This document shows, one piece after another, positions 6,594 through 9,631 of a stretch of DNA of 9,631 nt (position 1 is the stretch's first letter; each line of letters begins with the position of its first letter). The notes beneath the pieces were generated by a model. It saw nothing but the letters and a program-made list of their open reading frames with translations, was not told where the DNA came from and made no database searches. The position numbers were made by a program, and so were the translations under genes. The stretch lies in the NCBI GenBank assembly GCA_020438185.1, contig JAGQVC010000034.1, positions 1-9,631 of the forward strand. The letters are read 5' to 3'. The stretch is from Bacteroidota bacterium (lineage in GTDB: Bacteria; Bacteroidota; Bacteroidia; M30B66).

Positions 6594-8003
6594 ATGATAA
6601 CGAGCGATCAACTTAACCAGCTAAAAGCCATTTGTGGCGGAGAAAACTTCAGTATTAACGATGAAATTCGTGCTGAGAATGCCAGCGACGAAACAGAAGA
6701 TCTCGTTTTTCTGCCCGATGCTGTTTGTTTCCCGAAAACGGTGGACCAGGTTTCCGCAATTTTGCGGTACTGCAATGAGCAACTGATTCCCGTTACTACG
6801 CGTGGGGCCGGAACCGGCCTGAGCGGAGGCGCATTGCCCGTAAATGGAGGGATTGTGCTTGCCATGAAGCATTTTAACCGCATCATCGAAATTGATGAAA
6901 GAAACCTTCAGGCAACGGTTGAGCCCGGCGTAATTACTCAGGTTTTTCAGGAAGCCGTGATTGAAAAGGGCTTGTATTATCCACCTGACCCATCAAGTCG
7001 GGGAAGCTCATTAATAGGTGGCAATCTTGCCCATTGTTCGGGTGGTCCACGAGCTGTTAAATACGGCGTTACACGCGATTATGTGCTCGATCTGGAGGTG
7101 GTTCTGGCCAACGGAGAAGTTATCCGAACCGGCGCCCGTGTGCTTAAAAACTCAACAGGCTACAACCTTACACAGTTGCTTGTTGGAAGCGAAGGAACGC
7201 TTGGCGTTATCACGAAAGTGGTATTCAAATTAATTCCATATCCACCTCTGAACAAGGTTCTGCTGGCGCCGTTCCGGGCTGCCGGCGATGCCTGCCTGGC
7301 TGTTTCGGCAATTTTCAGAGCCGGAGTTGTGCCTTCGGCACTTGAATTTATGGAACGCGATGCCATTGACTGGACTTTAAAGTTTCGGGATGATATAAGC
7401 CTGAACATTGGTGCAGAAGAGCAGGCGCATTTGCTGGTTGAGGTGGACGGAAACGAAGAAGACGAAATGATGCGCCAGGTGGAAAAAATTGTTGCGGTGC
7501 TTGAAGCACATAATTGCATGGATATTTACTTTGCAGAATCCGAAGCCCAGAAAACAGACCTCTGGAAACTTCGTCGCAGCGTAGCTGAGGCAGTTAAATC
7601 AAATTCGGTTTACAAGGAAGAAGACACAGTTGTGCCAAGGGCAGAATTGCCTGTCCTGCTGGAAGCAGTGAAGAAAACCGGAGAGAAATATGGCTTCCGC
7701 TCGGTTTGTTACGGCCATGCCGGCGATGGCAATCTGCACGTGAACATTATTCGCGGTGATTTAAGCGAAGACGCCTGGAAGAATGAGGTTCCCAAAGGAA
7801 TCAGGGAGATTTTCAGTCTGGTTGTTTCACTCGGCGGCACCTTGAGTGGTGAGCACGGAATTGGCCTGGTGCAGCAGCCTTACATGGAAATAGCATTCTC
7901 AGAACAGCAACTTGAATTGATGCGCGGAATCAAGCGTGTTTTCGATCCGAAAAACATCCTCAATCCGGGTAAAATTTTTACAAACATCCATGCTCAGGCG
8001 TAA
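6594..8003 (+). CDS. FAD-binding 2-hydroxyacid dehydrogenase, GlcD / D-lactate dehydrogenase family
   Basis: This enzyme oxidises a 2-hydroxy acid such as D-lactate or glycolate to the 2-oxo acid, passing electrons from FAD to an acceptor. With the ATG at 6594 it has 469 residues, close to the usual GlcD length. An FAD_binding_4 (PCMH) domain covers about residues 38-215, with TRGAGTGLSGGALP (69-82), DPSSRGSSLIGGNLA (132-146), GGPRAVKYG and VGSEGTLGVIT (197-207). The FAD-oxidase_C domain follows, with YGHAGDGNLH (373-382), SGEHGIG (418-424) and the FDP-NILNPGKIF ending. H375, H382, E420 and H421 match the metal and catalytic residues of the D-2-hydroxyacid dehydrogenases. No GlcE or GlcF partner and no iron-sulfur domain are present, so it may act as a single-subunit enzyme like LDHD. 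The substrate cannot be told from sequence. It has its own promoter and its end overlaps the next gene by 14 bases. Confidence 0.93.
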   Translation: MITSDQLNQLKAICGGENFSINDEIRAENASDETEDLVFLPDAVCFPKTVDQVSAILRYCNEQLIPVTTRGAGTGLSGGALPVNGGIVLAMKHFNRIIEIDERNLQATVEPGVITQVFQEAVIEKGLYYPPDPSSRGSSLIGGNLAHCSGGPRAVKYGVTRDYVLDLEVVLANGEVIRTGARVLKNSTGYNLTQLLVGSEGTLGVITKVVFKLIPYPPLNKVLLAPFRAAGDACLAVSAIFRAGVVPSALEFMERDAIDWTLKFRDDISLNIGAEEQAHLLVEVDGNEEDEMMRQVEKIVAVLEAHNCMDIYFAESEAQKTDLWKLRRSVAEAVKSNSVYKEEDTVVPRAELPVLLEAVKKTGEKYGFRSVCYGHAGDGNLHVNIIRGDLSEDAWKNEVPKGIREIFSLVVSLGGTLSGEHGIGLVQQPYMEIAFSEQQLELMRGIKRVFDPKNILNPGKIFTNIHAQA

Positions 8004-8478
8004 AAGAACCATCGGATTGATAGTGCTTAATGCCGCTGCATTGGGCTTAGGCGCTTTCTTGCTGAGTCTAGCTGATTACCGTTACCAAATCAGGGATCTT
8101 AAGCTTGAGTTTTATCTTTTGGTGGTAGCGCTATTGTTCGGCGGCATTGGAGCCTGGGTTGCCTTTAGTCTGGCCGGCAGGCGAAAAGCTTCGCTCAACC
8201 CGAAAGCTACAAATGCCGCCGGGGCCGAAATTATTTCTGAACAAGCCAATGCGGCCGGTTTATCCGAGCGTGAGCTCGAAGTGCTTCAGGCGGTAGCCTG
8301 CGGTATGTCGAACCAGCAAATTGCCGAACACCTGCATGTTTCTTTAAGTACCGTAAAAACTCACAATGCATCGGTATTCAGCAAATTAGGCGTTCAACGA
8401 CGCACTCAGGCTGTTAACGAGGCTATTCGCCTCGGAATTTTGAAGCATTCTGTTGAAGACCATACCGAAGTACGATGA
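7990..8478 (+). CDS. Membrane-anchored LuxR-type transcription regulator
   Basis: With the ATG at 7990 the product has 162 residues. A basic start (MLRRKRT) precedes two membrane helices at about residues 8-28 and 40-62, then a basic RRK and an Ala-rich linker. A LuxR/GerE helix-turn-helix domain occupies residues 88-152: LSERELEVLQAVACGMSNQQ, IAEHLHVSLSTVKTH and FSKLGVQRRTQAV, with all usual conserved positions. There is no receiver or ligand-binding domain, so any signal must be sensed through the membrane part or through a partner. An 18-codon longer reading from 7936 would lie wholly inside the dehydrogenase frame and put a polar tail before the helix; the ATG at 7990 fits better and overlaps the dehydrogenase by 14 bases. 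Next comes a DUF4199 gene whose promoter carries a palindrome, a plausible target of this regulator (inference). Confidence 0.88.
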   Translation: MLRRKRTIGLIVLNAAALGLGAFLLSLADYRYQIRDLKLEFYLLVVALLFGGIGAWVAFSLAGRRKASLNPKATNAAGAEIISEQANAAGLSERELEVLQAVACGMSNQQIAEHLHVSLSTVKTHNASVFSKLGVQRRTQAVNEAIRLGILKHSVEDHTEVR

Positions 8479-8492
8479 TTTATTAATGCATT

Positions 8493-8508
8493 TCATACTT
8501 TGGTATGA
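8493..8508. promoter_or_regulatory. Palindrome over the -33 element, possible operator
   Basis: TCATAC (8493-8498) and GTATGA (8503-8508) are perfect inverted 6-base arms around a 4-base centre, TTTG, which is itself the proposed -33 element of the next promoter. A two-fold site here could be bound by the LuxR-type regulator encoded just upstream; the sequence does not show which protein binds. Confidence 0.4.
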
Positions 8509-8530
8509 GGTCAAAAAGCCAGTAAGTTTG
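8499..8530 (+). promoter_or_regulatory. Promoter of the DUF4199-VOC gene pair (Bacteroidota type)
   Basis: TTTG at 8499-8502, a 20-base spacer and TAAGTTTG at 8523-8530 match the TTTG / TAnnTTTG consensus at every fixed position. It is the best promoter in the window. It predicts a leader of about 25 bases before the ATG at 8560, and places a TTG start at 8536 close to the transcription start, where it is unlikely to be used. Confidence 0.7.
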
Positions 8531-8559
8531 CTTCTTTGCCCAGCCAAAAACAATTTAAT

Positions 8560-9084
8560 ATGAACAGACTTATTCTTATTTACGGATGTATTGCCGGCAT
8601 AGTGGTGTCGGCGCTCATGATGATTACCATGCAAATTGGTCATGATAACAAAGATTTTGCAATGGGCGAGGTACTTGGTTACCTGGGAATGTTCATTGCC
8701 TTATCTATGATTTTTCTGGCTGTTTACCAGCAACGTAAATTAAACGGAGGTACCATCAAATTTGGAAAGGCTTTCTTAATAGGTCTTGGCGTTACCATTG
8801 TTGCCGGTATTTTTTATTCCATAACGTGGGAAATTTATCTGGCGAACTCCGAGGGTGACTTCATTACCGAGTACTGGACCACGGTGATGGAACAAATGAA
8901 GGAAAAAGGCGCTTCGGACCAGGAACTGGATGCGGCTAAGCAGGAAATGGCTATGTGGGCCGACTATTATAAGAATCCGGCAATCCGTTTTGGTATGACC
9001 ATGATGGAAATTCTTCCGGTAGGATTGGTTTTTTCGCTGGTTGCCGCTCTCATTTTCAAACGCAAACCAAAGCAACTGGCCTGA
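8560..9084 (+). CDS. DUF4199 family four-helix membrane protein
   Basis: The 174-residue product has four likely membrane helices at about residues 4-24, 36-56, 70-92 and 147-167. A long hydrophilic segment (93-146) lies between helices 3 and 4, with acidic and Met-rich helix-forming sequence (EYWTTVMEQMKEKGASDQEL). Helix 3 with F-IGLGVTI-GIFYSITWEIY and the following F--EYW match the general layout of DUF4199 proteins, common in Bacteroidota and without known function. The C-terminus is short and basic (KRKPKQ), presumably cytoplasmic. I chose the ATG at 8560 over a TTG at 8536 because of the promoter position and because the sequence starts directly into helix 1. It has its own promoter, follows a membrane-bound LuxR regulator and overlaps the VOC gene by one base (TGATG), so the last two are likely translationally coupled. 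The family call is from memory of its pattern and is moderately sure. Confidence 0.82.
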   Translation: MNRLILIYGCIAGIVVSALMMITMQIGHDNKDFAMGEVLGYLGMFIALSMIFLAVYQQRKLNGGTIKFGKAFLIGLGVTIVAGIFYSITWEIYLANSEGDFITEYWTTVMEQMKEKGASDQELDAAKQEMAMWADYYKNPAIRFGMTMMEILPVGLVFSLVAALIFKRKPKQLA

Positions 9085-9458
9085 TGGAAAATGCACCTGG
9101 TTCAATTGGATGGCATGACCTTACGGTGGAAAATGCCGGGGAAGTTAAAGACTTTTACGAGCATGTGCTGGGCTGGAAATCGCAGGCCTTAAGCATGGGC
9201 GATTACGATGATTATGTGATGATGTTGCCTGATGGTGAAAATGCAGCAGGCGGGGTTTGTCACGCCAGAGGCGTAAATAGCAATTTGCCTCCTGTATGGC
9301 TCATGTATGTAAACGTTGCCGATTTGGACGCTTCGCTCGACGCCTGCCGGCGGATGGGCGGTAAGCTGATTGGAGAAAAGCGCAAAATGGGGAACGATGG
9401 CCGGCATTACTGCCTCATTCAGGATCCGGCGGGCGCTTACCTGATGATTTGCGGTTAG
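9084..9458 (+). CDS. VOC (glyoxalase/bleomycin-resistance fold) family protein
   Basis: The 124-residue product is a two-module VOC protein. The first beta strand carries the family's G-W-H-D-L (residues 9-13) with His11 as likely metal ligand, then a helix ending DFYEHVLGWK (23-32). The second module starts PVWLMYVNVADLDASLDACR (70-89), then GGKLIGE, and ends with the DPAGAYL strand (114-120). It most resembles the single-domain GWH-type VOC proteins found in many bacteria, mostly of unknown substrate. Family members include glyoxalases, dioxygenases and drug-binding proteins, and the sequence does not choose between them. Its ATG shares the A of the DUF4199 stop (TGATG), a sign of coupled translation. 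No terminator of classic form follows. Confidence 0.88.
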   Translation: MENAPGSIGWHDLTVENAGEVKDFYEHVLGWKSQALSMGDYDDYVMMLPDGENAAGGVCHARGVNSNLPPVWLMYVNVADLDASLDACRRMGGKLIGEKRKMGNDGRHYCLIQDPAGAYLMICG

Positions 9459-9477
9459 TCACACAAAATGATGATTT
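9459..9477. other. Short AT-rich spacer after the VOC gene
   Basis: Between the VOC stop and the palindromic block lies a weak 5-bp AT hairpin: AAAAT at 9465-9469 and ATTTT at 9474-9478 around GATG. It has no GC stem, so it is not a convincing terminator. I see no start of a gene on either strand. Confidence 0.3.
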
Positions 9478-9631
9478 TTCGGTTAAGTCAACTGCTGTGC
9501 TTCGCAACCTCAAGAGTGAAAATTACGTCGATTAGATCCGAAACACTAAGCAGGATGGATGCGCGTGACGTAATCCATTTCTCACAACTCGTTCACTTGC
9601 ATTGCGCTTAATGGGATTCGAAATATCCGAA
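9478..9631. repeat. Long imperfect palindrome at the right edge (possible MITE-like element or structured RNA)
   Basis: Paired arms nest inside one another: TTCGG (9478-9482) with CCGAA (9627-9631); TTAAG (9483-9487) with CTTAA (9607-9611); CGCAA (9503-9507) with TTGCG (9602-9606); CAAG-ag-TGAA (9511-9520) with TTCACTTG (9592-9599); ATTACGTC (9522-9529) with GACGTAAT (9567-9574); ATCC (9536-9539) with GGAT (9553-9556). The two 8-base pairs are the strongest; the 4-5 base ones could be chance singly, but all keep the nested order. Neither strand codes for a convincing protein. The outermost arm touches the window edge, so the element may continue. Confidence 0.5.

Noticed and set aside
7936..7989. 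Upstream extension of the LuxR-type gene from an ATG at 7936
   Set aside because: The extra 18 residues lie fully within the conserved end of the dehydrogenase gene in another frame and have no role before the membrane helix; the ATG at 7990 is the natural start.
4861..8501. The 12-mer ATTTCATACTTT occurs at 4861-4872 and again at 8490-8501, both upstream of genes
   Set aside because: In a window this long a few repeated 12-mers are expected by chance, the second arm of the 8493-8508 palindrome is absent at the first site, and distances to the start codons differ.
9465..9478. Hairpin AAAAT/ATTTT after the VOC gene as a terminator
   Set aside because: The stem has only five A-T pairs, too weak for a rho-independent terminator.
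9488..9592. Minus-strand open stretch of about 34 codons at the right edge
   Set aside because: It lacks an ATG start, is bounded by stops, and lies wholly within the inverted-repeat block, which explains the sequence better than coding does.
9611..9631. GGGATTCGAAATATCC resembling a tRNA T-arm
   Set aside because: The arm does not pair properly, and no anticodon arm, D-arm or acceptor stem can be found around it.

Overview
The window looks like a chromosomal piece of a Bacteroidota genome. Three things in the sequence point there: a secreted protein ending in a type IX secretion (Por secretion tail) sorting domain, three upstream regions that fit the phylum's TTG / TAnnTTTG promoter pattern with 19-21 bp spacers, and starts without clear Shine-Dalgarno sequences. 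The gene content (exported dipeptidyl peptidase IV, dipeptide epimerase, CUB-repeat protein, DUF4199 protein) fits the same phylum. I cannot place it more finely.

Left block, minus strand (3716 down to 1): a promoter and an exported dipeptidyl peptidase IV, then a small secreted protein of unknown function, then the start of a large secreted protein made of tandem CUB domains that runs off the left edge. Gaps are 24 and 2 bases, so this is probably one operon. The CUB gene is open for 349 codons to the edge and has no stop inside the window.

Middle block, plus strand (3803 to 6567): a dipeptide epimerase of the enolase superfamily is read divergently from the peptidase, followed after 23 bases by a secreted right-handed beta-helix protein with a T9SS tail. 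The peptidase would release X-Pro/X-Ala dipeptides outside the cytoplasm. The epimerase would interconvert L,D and L,L dipeptides inside, so the pair suggests peptide or murein-peptide salvage; that link is inference.

Right block, plus strand (6551 to 9458): a GlcD-type FAD-dependent 2-hydroxyacid dehydrogenase with its own promoter; overlapping its end by 14 bases, a membrane-anchored LuxR-type regulator; then a well-formed promoter with a palindrome across its -33 element, a four-helix DUF4199 membrane protein, and a VOC-fold protein overlapping it by one base. The last three look like a small regulated membrane/VOC module.

The final ~170 bases hold no gene. They contain a series of nested inverted repeats that together make one long imperfect palindrome ending at the window edge, possibly a MITE-like element or structured RNA. 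This and the regulator-DUF4199-VOC module are the least explained parts. No tRNA, rRNA, CRISPR array or insertion sequence was seen. The longest gene-free stretch is 173 bases.
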